64,000 bases of DNA from Chlorogloeopsis sp. ULAP01 (GCF_030381805.1 NZ_JAUDRH010000017.1:62001-126000); one strand, 5' to 3'. Positions 8,874 to 17,637 are shown, numbered from the stretch's first letter. Notes: generated by a model not told the origin, from the sequence alone. Made by a program: numbers and translations.

Positions 8874-8894
8874 ATTTGTTTACACATAAAAGAT

Positions 8895-9566
8895 ATGAAC
8901 CAGCAGCACAGTTTATTTGATGTCGAAGAAACTATCCGTAACAGTAAAAGTCAAAAAGCTAGCGAAATATTAACCCCTAGCACTAGAAAAATACTTCAGT
9001 TACTAAGCAGCCAAGGGATTAACAAAGCTATGACAGCCAGCCTACTCGATCTAGCAGGAGCAAGCCGTGAAATTGTTCAATACATCGCCGGGCCAGTTGT
9101 AACTCAGCAGAACGGCTGGCAACAGACAGTTCCGTCCTGGGTTTGGCGCGCGATCGCAGTTGATAGATTAGATGCAGCTTTACAAGAGATAGACAAGGGA
9201 GAAGTAGGTAAACTCGCCTCTAGTAGCGAAGTTGTTGCACTGATGATGCCAATTGCTTTTGAAGTGCCGCTATCATCCCAATGGACAGATGTTTACCTCT
9301 GGGCAAGTTATGATGCCCTTGTCAGGCACAGACCTTTCAAGAATTTCAACTACGAAAACCTCTGGGAGAAGATTGGTACCACTCCGGTTTCGTATGACAA
9401 AATCCGCTCTGATTATGAAACCCTGGCTGCTGATATTCGTTCTCGTGTAGTCAAACACGCGGCGAAAGAGGGATGGGGTAAGAAGTCTTCAAATAACAAC
9501 AAACACCCTGTTACAGCAACTTCAACTGAAAGTAATACTAAGATGGAGCAATTATCACTGTTTTAA
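8895..9566 (+). CDS. Protein with clamp-binding-like peptides at both ends
   Basis: A 223-residue protein with no recognised catalytic domain. Near the N-terminus is QHSLF (residues 4-8) and the last five residues are QLSLF (219-223); both fit the pentapeptide by which proteins dock on the beta clamp. The middle (about 25-185) looks globular and mostly helical, with several Trp residues; the stretch before the C-terminal motif is Ser/Thr/Asn-rich and probably flexible. It follows the HolA-HolB gene and lies in the same block as dnaN and a Pol B that also ends in QLSLF. A two-handed clamp ligand bridging the two clamp protomers, or a clamp to another partner, is an attractive inference. Its biochemical role is unknown. 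TAA TAA closes the gene directly after the motif. Confidence 0.75.
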   Translation: MNQQHSLFDVEETIRNSKSQKASEILTPSTRKILQLLSSQGINKAMTASLLDLAGASREIVQYIAGPVVTQQNGWQQTVPSWVWRAIAVDRLDAALQEIDKGEVGKLASSSEVVALMMPIAFEVPLSSQWTDVYLWASYDALVRHRPFKNFNYENLWEKIGTTPVSYDKIRSDYETLAADIRSRVVKHAAKEGWGKKSSNNNKHPVTATSTESNTKMEQLSLF

Positions 9567-9569
9567 TAA

Positions 9570-10256
9570 CTAATTGTTAGTACTTTTTTCAACACTCCTC
9601 CTAAATTCCTTCCTCTCTTTGTCCGTGAGAGGAGGGAGTTCTTGCTTATAATAAAAATTGCCTAATTTCTGACACTGATTGACATAAAGTCGTCTTGCTG
9701 ATTCACTTGCCTTTAAATCCTGACGCAAAAGTAATTTAAATGATTTTGCACGCTCCTTCAATTCTTTTGCTGCTACAAGAATTTCTGGTGATATGGCAGG
9801 ATCTTCATAATTAGAAGAAAGTTCCTCACTTGATGAATAAACGCTTAGTCTATTGCCAGCAGGTTGAGTCAGAAGACGCTGAGTATTATACGAACGCCAC
9901 AGACCTAACTTCTCGCGCCGTAGTGACTCAATCTCAACCTCACCAACACGGTCGCGCCGCACGTAGAGAAAACAAGCTTTATCAGCCGCTACAGTCAAAC
10001 TTACTTTTACACCATTACCATCAAAATAAAACGAGTCAATTAAGTCGTTTTCTGCACTAACTTCTCCAAGTTTCTCTTTATTTGATAAATCAGGCAACGC
10101 TTCAGGATTTAGTGACGACGTAGCATTATTAACATTAGCTGAGGATAATGAAGGTGTAGGTGAAGGATTCGATTCTATAGCTGAAACTTTATTTTCTTTT
10201 TCTGGAGATGAACATCCAACCAGTAAGAATAATCCTATAAATAAATATTTTTTCAT
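9570..10256 (-). CDS. Predicted lipoprotein of unknown function
   Basis: A 228-residue protein with a lipoprotein signal: MKKYLFIGLFLLVGCSS, a short basic start, a hydrophobic core and the lipobox Cys at 15. A Ser/Pro/Asn-rich linker follows, then a domain from about residue 70. No catalytic motif is recognised. It is convergent with the preceding plus-strand gene (three bases between stops) and lies 42 bases downstream of another minus-strand gene (10299-11474), so the two are probably co-transcribed. Confidence 0.7.
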   Translation of the reverse strand: MKKYLFIGLFLLVGCSSPEKENKVSAIESNPSPTPSLSSANVNNATSSLNPEALPDLSNKEKLGEVSAENDLIDSFYFDGNGVKVSLTVAADKACFLYVRRDRVGEVEIESLRREKLGLWRSYNTQRLLTQPAGNRLSVYSSSEELSSNYEDPAISPEILVAAKELKERAKSFKLLLRQDLKASESARRLYVNQCQKLGNFYYKQELPPLTDKERKEFRRSVEKSTNN

Positions 10257-10298
10257 AAAAATAAATTTGTATTTATTAACCCAACAGCAGAATATTAA

Positions 10299-11474
10299 TT
10301 ATTGTTTTCCCTTCAAACGACCTGTTTGATAAAACTCAAGCAGGTTAGGGAAAGCTTTTTGTAGCAACCAGTTCCGCCCAACTTCTGATTCAGGAATATT
10401 TGAAGCAGCCATGTAATAACCACTTCTGTAAGCAGCTACACCTAAACAAGCTTGTAGGCTGGATATAGCCCGTGAAGAAGCCGGAATAGCCATCAAATCT
10501 TCCAAATGACTAGGATGATAATTTTGCCCTACCAGCAAAAAATAAACTAAAGTATGAACCAACCTGGATAAGACAACTGTTCGGTCTTGCCAACGCTCTA
10601 AATAAGACTTAATACAGAAGTAATCAGGTAAATCAGCTGCTTGAGATTCATCAAGGAACAAATCGCTTTGGCTTTCGATAAAATTAGAATCCAGACCTAT
10701 AAACTGTTTGAGAAAAACAAGGGTTTTGCCCCAACGCTCGTGTTCCTTAGTTTTAGGAGAGAATGCACCTTCTGAATACTGTGAACCATACTTCTCTTGA
10801 AGCCGTGCAACTGCCTCTTGATTGATATCATCTTGCCAGTCAGATTCAACAAAAAACTCTTTTAAAATATCTTTCAAATAAATGGATGAAAATTCACTAA
10901 TATCCGGTGCTTCATCGTCAAAATCATGTTCATAAGTATCAATAAGGAATTTCTCTAATTTGATTTCTAGCTCTTGCTTTCTATTAACTGGCAGTAATGA
11001 TTTAGCGTCTTCTAATGATAAAGGAAAATCTAAATAAGGATGACCTTTGGCTAAGTAAGAATCACCCAAATCTGCCAAACTTTCAAGCGCAAGAGTCCGG
11101 GCAAAATACTCATCTTGTGGGTGTACGCATATCCCCTCTAATTCCTTATCCACCAACATCATAGTAATTGCCAGTAGAGCAAACCATGAAGCATCGTGCA
11201 AACAAGTCGGTAAATCAGCAATTAAATCTACTAACTTCAGTTCTAGAATATCTCCCCAAACGCCTATTCTAGCAGTATTAGAAACATCACAAAAATGCTC
11301 AACTTCTTCTCCAACAGATGTTTCTCCTAACCACGTAAGATTTTCTACTTGCAAAGGAGAGGAGTAGTCAGGAGTTAGCTGATTTTGGCTGTCTTCATCG
11401 AACTGTATCCACATCAAAGCCAAGAGCATCAGCTTACAAATACTTACTCGCTTCAGGAGAAAATATTCAAGCAT
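10299..11474 (-). CDS. Unrecognised protein, 391 residues
   Basis: Not recognised. The start MLEYFLLKRVSICKLMLLALMW is hydrophobic but lacks a clear cleavage site and may be a helix of a soluble domain. The body is acidic and mostly helical by composition, with several Trp/Phe-rich patches. It is the first gene of a minus-strand pair with the lipoprotein gene and is divergent from ssb, sharing the 230-base intergenic region 11475-11706. Confidence 0.65.
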   Translation of the reverse strand: MLEYFLLKRVSICKLMLLALMWIQFDEDSQNQLTPDYSSPLQVENLTWLGETSVGEEVEHFCDVSNTARIGVWGDILELKLVDLIADLPTCLHDASWFALLAITMMLVDKELEGICVHPQDEYFARTLALESLADLGDSYLAKGHPYLDFPLSLEDAKSLLPVNRKQELEIKLEKFLIDTYEHDFDDEAPDISEFSSIYLKDILKEFFVESDWQDDINQEAVARLQEKYGSQYSEGAFSPKTKEHERWGKTLVFLKQFIGLDSNFIESQSDLFLDESQAADLPDYFCIKSYLERWQDRTVVLSRLVHTLVYFLLVGQNYHPSHLEDLMAIPASSRAISSLQACLGVAAYRSGYYMAASNIPESEVGRNWLLQKAFPNLLEFYQTGRLKGKQ

Positions 11475-11594
11475 AGGTCATTACTTGTAATTTTTAGACA
11501 CATACCACGATAATTGCGATACCACCATAGCACAGGGTAACTTCTCGTTCCTTAGTAAAAACCGCAATGCAATGAGAAACAGGAACAAAAAATA

Positions 11595-11610
11595 ATTCAT
11601 AAGTATGAAT
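11595..11610. promoter_or_regulatory. Palindrome in the ssb promoter region
   Basis: Perfect palindrome ATTCATA-AG-TATGAAT between the divergent genes at 11474 and 11707, followed within about 15 bases by the A/T-rich TTTATATAAAAC, which could be a -10 element. Candidate operator. Confidence 0.35.
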
Positions 11611-11706
11611 AAGGTGTGCTTTATATAAAACAACTCGTCAAAACAATAAATCCTACAAGAACTAATGCTGACGCAGCAATAGGAGAAATATATAAATCCT
11701 CGCGCT

Positions 11707-12090
11707 ATGAACTATATCAACAAAGTCATGCTAGTTGGCAGATGTGGACAAGAACCTGACCTAAAATTTTTCGAGTCGGGTGCAGTTAAGGCTTCAATCT
11801 CTATTGCAGTAAGACCACCCTACAGAAGTGAGCAAGCCCTTTGGTTTGATTTAGTCGCTTGGGGAAATCAAGCAGAAGTGATTGGAAATTACGTTCGTAA
11901 GGGAACTCAGATTGCAATTACTGGCGAGTTTGGATTTGATCGTTGGGCTGATAAAAATTCTGGCACTATGCGGCAAAAGCCTGTAATCACAATCAACGCT
12001 ATCGAATTATTGGGTTCACCTCGTAGGGAAGAATCTACATCTACTTCTACACCAAACGAAACACAGGCTGTAGCTAACGCGAATTTCTAG
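11707..12090 (+). CDS. ssb: Single-stranded DNA-binding protein (OB fold), no acidic tip
   Basis: SSB coats single-stranded DNA during replication. The N-terminal 105 residues match the OB fold: MNYINKVMLVGRCGQEPDLK, then SISIAVRP, WFDLVAWGNQAEV and the KGTQIAITGEF strand. Its length of 127 is short for SSB, and the tail ends in VANANF, lacking the conserved acidic DDDIPF-type tip that recruits partner proteins. The next gene encodes a different protein that does end in such a tip. A short hairpin (ATCGCCTA / TAGGCGAT) lies between the two genes. Confidence 0.92.
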   Translation: MNYINKVMLVGRCGQEPDLKFFESGAVKASISIAVRPPYRSEQALWFDLVAWGNQAEVIGNYVRKGTQIAITGEFGFDRWADKNSGTMRQKPVITINAIELLGSPRREESTSTSTPNETQAVANANF

Positions 12091-12100
12091 GAAATTACAA

Positions 12101-12130
12101 ATCGCCTATGCAGTATAAATCGTAGGCGAT
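12101..12130 (+). terminator. Hairpin between ssb and the SSB-like gene
   Basis: 8-bp arms ATCGCCTA and TAGGCGAT with a 14-base loop and no T-run. Probably an attenuating or processing hairpin inside the ssb transcript. Confidence 0.35.
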
Positions 12131-12163
12131 AAACCATCTAATCAATCTACAAACCAAACGACC

Positions 12164-12583
12164 ATGATTCATAATACTGCAACTATTAATCTTAAGTCAG
12201 TGAACACAACCCACGACAAAGAAGGTTCCTTGATTGCTTTTGGGATTGCTGAATTCTACTATCGTTCCAAGGAAGGAGTCGTTACTGACGAGATACCATT
12301 CCGTTCCAAGGGCGCACCTGCTGTCGTCATCAACGAACAGGGGGAAGGCGTACATGGTACAGCAGAAGGATATCTTGATTTAGTAATAGATAACAGGGGT
12401 GAGTACAAAGAAAAGATTGCCACATTCGTAATTAGAAATTTTATCTCAGCACAACCTATTAACGAACTCACCCAAGTTAGCAAAAACTCTCACTCGCCTG
12501 AAACTCCCGATTTTGCCAAGGAACTACTCGAAGATAACGTTACTTCGACAAATGAAGACCTAGACGAAGAACCTCCATTTTAG
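12164..12583 (+). CDS. SSB-like protein with acidic C-terminal tip
   Basis: A 139-residue protein. The first 100 residues have the alternating pattern of a small beta-barrel (TINLKSVNTT, AFGIAEFYYRSKE, YLDLVIDNRGEY, KIATFVIRNF) but do not match a family I can name. The last residues, NEDLDEEPPF, look like the acidic tip of SSB (DDDIPF type), which binds replication and repair proteins. It lies 73 bases after an SSB without such a tip, so the pair may split the DNA-coating and partner-recruiting roles. A strong intrinsic terminator follows directly. Confidence 0.75.
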   Translation: MIHNTATINLKSVNTTHDKEGSLIAFGIAEFYYRSKEGVVTDEIPFRSKGAPAVVINEQGEGVHGTAEGYLDLVIDNRGEYKEKIATFVIRNFISAQPINELTQVSKNSHSPETPDFAKELLEDNVTSTNEDLDEEPPF

Positions 12584-12596
12584 AACCAATTAACTG

Positions 12597-12648
12597 AATA
12601 ATGCTAGTGCAGACAGGTTTACTTGTTGGTCTTAGCATTATTTTTTTT
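12597..12648 (+). terminator. Intrinsic terminator of the ssb unit
   Basis: 10-bp stem AATAATGCTA / TAGCATTATT with a 26-base loop, ending in a run of eight T. The clearest rho-independent terminator in this block; it closes the ssb pair before parA. Confidence 0.8.
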
Positions 12649-12722
12649 ACAAAAATCCAGAATAAAAATCCACTGTTTGGTAGAATCGCTGACATGGATT
12701 TAAAAAATCGCTTCAGCAACAT

Positions 12723-13493
12723 ATGTCATCAACCAAAATAATCGCAACTTTTAATCAGTCAGGTGGTGCGGCTAAGACGACAATTACACACAATCTTGGA
12801 TACCACCTTGCTAAAAAACACCGTGTACTGCTTGTGGATATGGACCCACAGGCATCGCTAACAGCCTTTATGGGATTAGGGGAAGTCAAGCTTGAAACCG
12901 AGCAAACTATTTATGGTGCGATCGCTGAAGAAACTCCTCTTTATATATGGGAAAAACCAATTCACGGAATGCACCTTGTACCAACAAATATCCAATTAGC
13001 AGGTACGGAGCAAAAAATTTTCCATGACCTGACCATCGACAACCGCCAACGGCTCAAATTTGCGCTTTCAAATGTACTTGACCAGTATGATTATATTTTG
13101 ATTGATTGTCCGCCTTCTCTAGGAATCCTAAGCATTATGAGCTTAGTAGCTGCTTCACACGTTATTATTCCTGTTGAAACGCAATATAAGTGCTATCTTG
13201 GCACCAACCAACTGCTAGAAACAATTGCCCGACTCAAAAAAGGAGGACACCAAAAATTACAAATTGCCTGTATAATTCCAACCAAATACGATAATCGTAA
13301 TCTTCAAGACACAGGAATACTGGAAGAAATTAAACAACAGGTTGAAGGACGGATACACGTTACTGCCCCCATTCCTAAATCAACAGCTTTTCCTGACGCA
13401 ACCCAGGCACATCTACCACTTGCACTCCACAAAAAAAACCACCCCGCAGTTAGCATACTCGAAGAAATTACAAAATACATCATTCAACTATGA
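12723..13493 (+). CDS. parA: ParA-type partition ATPase
   Basis: Walker-type ATPase that positions plasmid copies on the nucleoid together with ParB. Visible motifs are the deviant Walker A NQSGGAAKTT (residues about 11-20), the switch I region DMDPQAS (about 39-45), Walker B YILIDCPPSLG (about 120-130) and the PVETQ segment. The signature lysine of the deviant Walker A (KGGxxKT) is replaced by Ser here, as the motif reads SGGAAKT. The length of 256 is normal. The stop overlaps the parB start (ATGA), showing translational coupling. Confidence 0.93.
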   Translation: MSSTKIIATFNQSGGAAKTTITHNLGYHLAKKHRVLLVDMDPQASLTAFMGLGEVKLETEQTIYGAIAEETPLYIWEKPIHGMHLVPTNIQLAGTEQKIFHDLTIDNRQRLKFALSNVLDQYDYILIDCPPSLGILSIMSLVAASHVIIPVETQYKCYLGTNQLLETIARLKKGGHQKLQIACIIPTKYDNRNLQDTGILEEIKQQVEGRIHVTAPIPKSTAFPDATQAHLPLALHKKNHPAVSILEEITKYIIQL

Positions 13494-14476
13494 GCCAAAG
13501 ACGCGAACTAGAAAAACTAACCGGACTGGATAATTTATTTGGAGATGACGAAGAAAAATCTTTATCCGATTCGACTTTACCCTTATCTCAAATTATCCTT
13601 CCGCCAAGTCAGCCCCGTCGCTATTTTGACCCTGTAAAACTTAAATCGCTTGCCGATAGCATTAAGGAAGTGGGTTTATTAGAACCCATAGCTGTTAGAA
13701 AGATTCAAGAAGACAAGTATGAACTGATCGCTGGTGAACGCCGTCTCAAAGCTTGTGAAATTGCAGGATTTGAGGAAATTTCTGTATTCATTATTGAGTG
13801 CGACGAGAAAAAAGCTCGGAAACTCCGCTTAGTTGAAAACCTCCAAAGGGAAGATCTCAATACTTATGAAGAAACTATTGGAATTCTTGAACTACTTGCT
13901 GAAGAACTCGATATTGACCAAGAGACAGTAGTAAAGCTGCTTTATGATATGAATAATGAAATCAAAGGAAATTCTAACCATAACGTTATGGTTAGTGAAG
14001 AAGGACGAATCATACAAGATGTATTCTCGAAGTTAGGAAAAATTACTTGGCAGTCATTTGTAGCCAATCGTCTTCCTTTACTCAAACTCCATTTAGATAT
14101 CCAAACTGCATTGCAAAAAGGCGAAATTGAATACACAAAAGCTAAGGAAATCAACCGGGTAAAAAATGATGATGAAAGACAGAAAGTTTTAAATAAAGCG
14201 ATCGCAGAAGGTTTATCACTATCTGAAATTAGGATTCTAGTAGGAAATATTCTTCAGCAACAGTCAGAAAGTAAGCCATCATCTCATAACCAAGAGCAAA
14301 AAGAAAAAGCTGACAAAATATACAAAGCACTTAGAAAAAGTAAAATTTGGAATGATGAGAAAAAGCTAAAAAAAATTAATAAGCTTTTTGCTCAAATTGA
14401 AGCACTTCTAGAAGAAGAGAAGAAAAATGATCCTTCTTTACAGCAAGGTAGTCTAGTCTCGGACAACTCTCTGTAA
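13490..14476 (+). CDS. parB: ParB-type centromere-binding protein
   Basis: Partner of ParA; binds parS and spreads using CTP. The N-terminal ParB/Srx region spans about residues 30-125: SQPRRYFDP, ELIAGERRLKA (the GERR CTP-binding box) and RLVENLQREDLN. A helix-turn-helix region follows (about 140-235), then a Lys/Glu-rich C-terminal part that probably dimerises. Its length of 328 is normal for a plasmid ParB. It overlaps parA by four bases. A 9-bp-arm palindrome sits about 120 bases downstream. Confidence 0.93.
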   Translation: MSQRRELEKLTGLDNLFGDDEEKSLSDSTLPLSQIILPPSQPRRYFDPVKLKSLADSIKEVGLLEPIAVRKIQEDKYELIAGERRLKACEIAGFEEISVFIIECDEKKARKLRLVENLQREDLNTYEETIGILELLAEELDIDQETVVKLLYDMNNEIKGNSNHNVMVSEEGRIIQDVFSKLGKITWQSFVANRLPLLKLHLDIQTALQKGEIEYTKAKEINRVKNDDERQKVLNKAIAEGLSLSEIRILVGNILQQQSESKPSSHNQEQKEKADKIYKALRKSKIWNDEKKLKKINKLFAQIEALLEEEKKNDPSLQQGSLVSDNSL

Positions 14477-14597
14477 GTAATGGATGGCTAGAAGTCAACT
14501 CATCTCTTTCACCGCCGCGATCGCTTCTTTCCCTCGAATGCTGACAACAGTTCACCATCATTTATAGTTCCCCAAAAACCACCATGTACGCAAGCGG

Positions 14598-14625
14598 TGT
14601 GAATTCCTTTATGGCAGAATTCACA
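14598..14625. promoter_or_regulatory. Palindrome downstream of parB (candidate parS or operator)
   Basis: Perfect 9-bp arms TGTGAATTC and GAATTCACA separated by 10 bases, in the 217-base gap between parB and the dehydrogenase gene. The location suits a centromere-like site, but only one copy was found and the sequence is not a known parS. On the minus strand the area also reads CEFCHKGIHTACVHGG, so a relic of a Cys-rich small protein is another possibility. Confidence 0.3.
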
Positions 14626-14693
14626 GGTAGCATCGGAAAACGCAAAGGGAGCGAGGACGCGATCGCACGAGAGTCTAAACAACCGCACTATTC

Positions 14694-15437
14694 TTACCAA
14701 GGCTGCGTGGTTGGGCCAATCGTAAATTCATTCACGTTTGTGTCTTCTGGCTGGTCAATTACAAACGCCACAACATTGGCGACTCGATCTGGTGAGATGC
14801 CATATTGCTCATACAACTGTGTCATTTTTTCAACCACATCTTGGTCGGTAATCCGATCTAACAACTCAGTGTTAATTGCAGCAGGATAAATTGTCGCAGT
14901 ACGAATGTTAGTCCCCTCTTGAGCAGACTCCATGCGTAAAACTTCCATGAAATCGCGCACGAACCATTTCGTCCCACCATACACCGCACCACCTGGATAA
15001 GCTTTTAATCCAGCAACCGATGAAGTTGCGATCACATGCCCAGACTTTTGGCTAATAAACGTTGGCAACACAGCAGCGATACCATTTAGTACACCCTTGA
15101 TATTGACATCAACTGTTTGATTCCATTCATCAGTTTTCAATGCAGAAAGTGGAGAATTTGGCATTATGCCAGCATTCAAGAAAATAACATCAACGCCTCC
15201 AAATGTTTCCTTGGCAAGCTTGACGATCGCAGCGTTATCAGATGAGTTAACCACATCCATCACCTGATAGACGGCTTGTCCGCCAGCTTTTTGAATTTCA
15301 TCAACCAGTGGTCTCAATTGCTGCTCGCGTCGTGCACCTAATACGACTTTAGCGCCTTTACTTGCAAGCAATTTCGCACTTGCTTCACCAATCCCTGATG
15401 ATGCGCCGGTAATAATCACAACTTTGTCTTTAATCAT
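14694..15437 (-). CDS. Short-chain dehydrogenase/reductase
   Basis: NAD(P)-dependent oxidoreductase of the classical SDR family. From Met at 15437: MIKDKVVIITGASSGIGEAS (TGxxxGxG cofactor motif), then VDVIFLNAG (NAG), IATSSVAG (catalytic Ser) and the catalytic Tyr-Lys as YGGTK. Length about 247, normal for SDRs. The frame opens at 15509, but the internal Met has a clear ribosome site (GAGGAATAAG) and the extra 24 residues match nothing. It is the last gene of a minus-strand run beginning with the cupin near 18751. The substrate is not predictable. Confidence 0.9.
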   Translation of the reverse strand: MIKDKVVIITGASSGIGEASAKLLASKGAKVVLGARREQQLRPLVDEIQKAGGQAVYQVMDVVNSSDNAAIVKLAKETFGGVDVIFLNAGIMPNSPLSALKTDEWNQTVDVNIKGVLNGIAAVLPTFISQKSGHVIATSSVAGLKAYPGGAVYGGTKWFVRDFMEVLRMESAQEGTNIRTATIYPAAINTELLDRITDQDVVEKMTQLYEQYGISPDRVANVVAFVIDQPEDTNVNEFTIGPTTQPW

Positions 15438-15521
15438 CTTATTCCTCGTTTTGTTAAGTAACTCAACAGACTGTTCAACAGTAGGAAGCACACGGAACTG
15501 CCTTTTCAATGGCGCTCCATT

Positions 15522-16505
15522 CTACCAGGCGTAGGCTTTAGGTGCCTCGCCACCGGGGCCGGGCCAGATCTCGTCGAGCCGCCGGAGTGTCTCGTCCGAA
15601 AGGGATATTTCTAAGACCCGCAGACTCCCAGTTATTTGCTCCACGGTGCGTGGCCCGATGATCGGAGCCGTGACGGCAGGATTGTGCAACAGCCAGGCCA
15701 GTGCGACATCCGCAGGGCTTTCACCAAGCTCCTGACATAGTGCTTCATAAGACTTTAGCTGCTCAAGATGCTGCTTAATCTGCTGCTGCATTCGCGAGTC
15801 GGCTCTGCGACCCTCGACGGCATTCAACACCCCGCCCAGTAGCCCACCACCGAGAGGACTCCAGGGAATGACACCCAGACCATAGTGCCGACAGGCAGGG
15901 ATCACCTCCAGTTCAATCGTGCGGGCGTTCAGGTTATAGAGACTCTGCTCGGACACCAAGCCCATGAAGTGGCGACCCTTGGCGGCGCATTGTGCAGTAG
16001 CGATATCCCAGCCAGCGAAGTTGCTGCTGCCGACGTAGATCACCTTGCCTTGCTGTACCAGAAGTTCCATTGCCTGCCAAATCTCCTCCCAAGGTGTGTG
16101 TCGATCAATGTGGTGCATCTGGTAGAGGTCGATGTGATCGGTCTGCAAGCGACGCAGGCTGTCCTCGCAGGCTTTTCGGATGTGGTACGCCGAAAGGTGG
16201 CGATCGTTTGACCCGGTACCCATCGGCTGGTACACCTTGGTTGCCAGGACAATCCGCTCACGCCGCCCGCTTTGGGCCAGCCACCGCCCAATGATCTCCT
16301 CGGAGATGCCGTAGCCCTGCTCCATGTCCGGGGACTGCGGGCCACCGTACACATCCGCGGTGTCGATGAAGTTGATTCCGGTCTCCAGAGCCTCGTCCAT
16401 GATCTCGAAGCTGGTGGACTCGTCCGTTACCATGCCGAAATTCATGGTACCCAGAGCGAGCCGACTGACCAGCAGCCCGGTGCGCCCGATATGCTTGTAC
16501 TGCAT
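15522..16505 (-). CDS. Aldo/keto reductase
   Basis: 327-residue NADPH-dependent TIM-barrel oxidoreductase. Seen: IGRTGLLVSRLALGTMNFG, the catalytic Asp and Tyr in FIDTADVYGG, Lys in VLATKVYQ, His in YQMHHID, and the cofactor end AWLLHNPAVTAPIIGPR. A strong ribosome site (AGGAGG) precedes ATG 16505. GC content is clearly higher than in the neighbouring replication genes, and codon use is rich in GCC/CTG, suggesting acquisition from a higher-GC bacterium. It lies between the SDR and a broken hydrolase. Confidence 0.93.
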   Translation of the reverse strand: MQYKHIGRTGLLVSRLALGTMNFGMVTDESTSFEIMDEALETGINFIDTADVYGGPQSPDMEQGYGISEEIIGRWLAQSGRRERIVLATKVYQPMGTGSNDRHLSAYHIRKACEDSLRRLQTDHIDLYQMHHIDRHTPWEEIWQAMELLVQQGKVIYVGSSNFAGWDIATAQCAAKGRHFMGLVSEQSLYNLNARTIELEVIPACRHYGLGVIPWSPLGGGLLGGVLNAVEGRRADSRMQQQIKQHLEQLKSYEALCQELGESPADVALAWLLHNPAVTAPIIGPRTVEQITGSLRVLEISLSDETLRRLDEIWPGPGGEAPKAYAW

Positions 16506-16545
16506 TTTGATCCTCCTCTTCTAAATCTTGTTGCTAGTTGCTCGC

Positions 16546-17637
16546 TTACCAACTGAGGTGCTGATTGAAAAAGGATGCAAGCTTGTCCCACGGGATCAGG
16601 TTCACCCGATCGTACAAATCGACATGTCCCGCATTCGGCACGATGTGGAGTTCCTTTGGCTCGGCTGCGCGTTTGTAGGCATCTTCGCTGAACTCCCTCG
16701 AATGTGCGTTGTCCCCCGTGATGAACAGCATCGGACGAGGCGAAATCGTCTCAATGTCGTTGAACGGGTAGAAGTTCATGAATTTGACGTTGCTGGTAAG
16801 CGTCGGGTGTGTTGTCACTTTCGGCGACGAACCTTTGGGGGTGTACTCGCCTCTGGGAGTGCGGTAGAAATCGTAAAATTCACGCTCAATAGCGGTGGAG
16901 TTCTCGTTCAGTTCATGCACAGTTCCGCTTGTATATTTGATCTCGCCGCCCGTGAACTCCGCATAGCGTTGTTCAGCCGCCTCTGCGATGACTTTTTTTC
17001 TCTGTTCGAGGGTCGTAGAATGCCTCAGCCCGTTACGGTTGGCTGCACCCATATCGTACATACTGACTGTCGCAATGGCCTTCAGGCGCGGGTCGATCTT
17101 GGCGGCGCTGATGACGAAGCTACCGCTACCGCAAATCCCAAGAACGCCAATCCGGTTCCTGTCAACGAATGACTGGGTACTCAGAAAATCGACCGCCGCA
17201 CTGAAATCCTCGGCATAAATATCTGGCGAAACAACGTTGCGGGGCTGCCCCTCACTCTCGCCCTAGAAGGATAAATCGAGGGACAAAGTGACAAATCCCT
17301 GGTCAGCCAGTTTTTGGGCATACAGATTTGCGCTTTGTTCTTTGACTGCGCCCATTGGATGTCCGACAATGATTGCCGGATTCTTAGCGTTCTGATTCAA
17401 GGTTTTGGGAATGAAGAGATTCCCCGCAACCTTCATGTTGTATTGGTTTTTGAACGTAATCTTTTGCATAGTTACTTTATCGCTCTTATAGAAGTTGTCC
17501 GCCCCCTTGACCACAGCAGACTGTTGTACGGGTGCTTGGGATCTCTGACGCGAGATCTGTGTTTTGTCGAGCGCGAATGCTGCCGTTGTGCAGATTGCAC
17601 TAATCAAGAGGGTTGGTATTAAAACGCTGTGTTTCAT
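16546..17637 (-). pseudogene. Secreted alpha/beta hydrolase broken by one TAG
   Basis: The frame gives about 363 residues: a signal peptide (MKHSVLIPTLLISAICTTAA), an alpha/beta-hydrolase core with IIVGHPMGAVKEQ, the elbow-like GICGSGSFVIS, and late Asp/His regions TGDNAHSREF and VPNAGHVDLYD. One stop, TAG at 17263-17265, falls in DLSF-stop-GESEGQPRN, where related hydrolases usually have a Gln before GxSxG, so CAG to TAG is likely. Everything else is intact. The GC content is like that of the adjacent AKR gene. Inference: recently inactivated member of an acquired redox/hydrolase operon. Confidence 0.8.

Noticed and set aside
2594..9566. Reassignment of TAA to glutamine on this replicon
   Set aside because: polB and the 8895 gene end in TAA immediately after functional-looking QLSLF tails, and dnaN, parB and others also use TAA as a normal stop, so TAA is a stop here in general.
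15885..17218. Several plus-strand open frames opposite AKR and hydrolase genes
   Set aside because: The high GC of these genes opens long antisense frames; none has a ribosome site or family motif.
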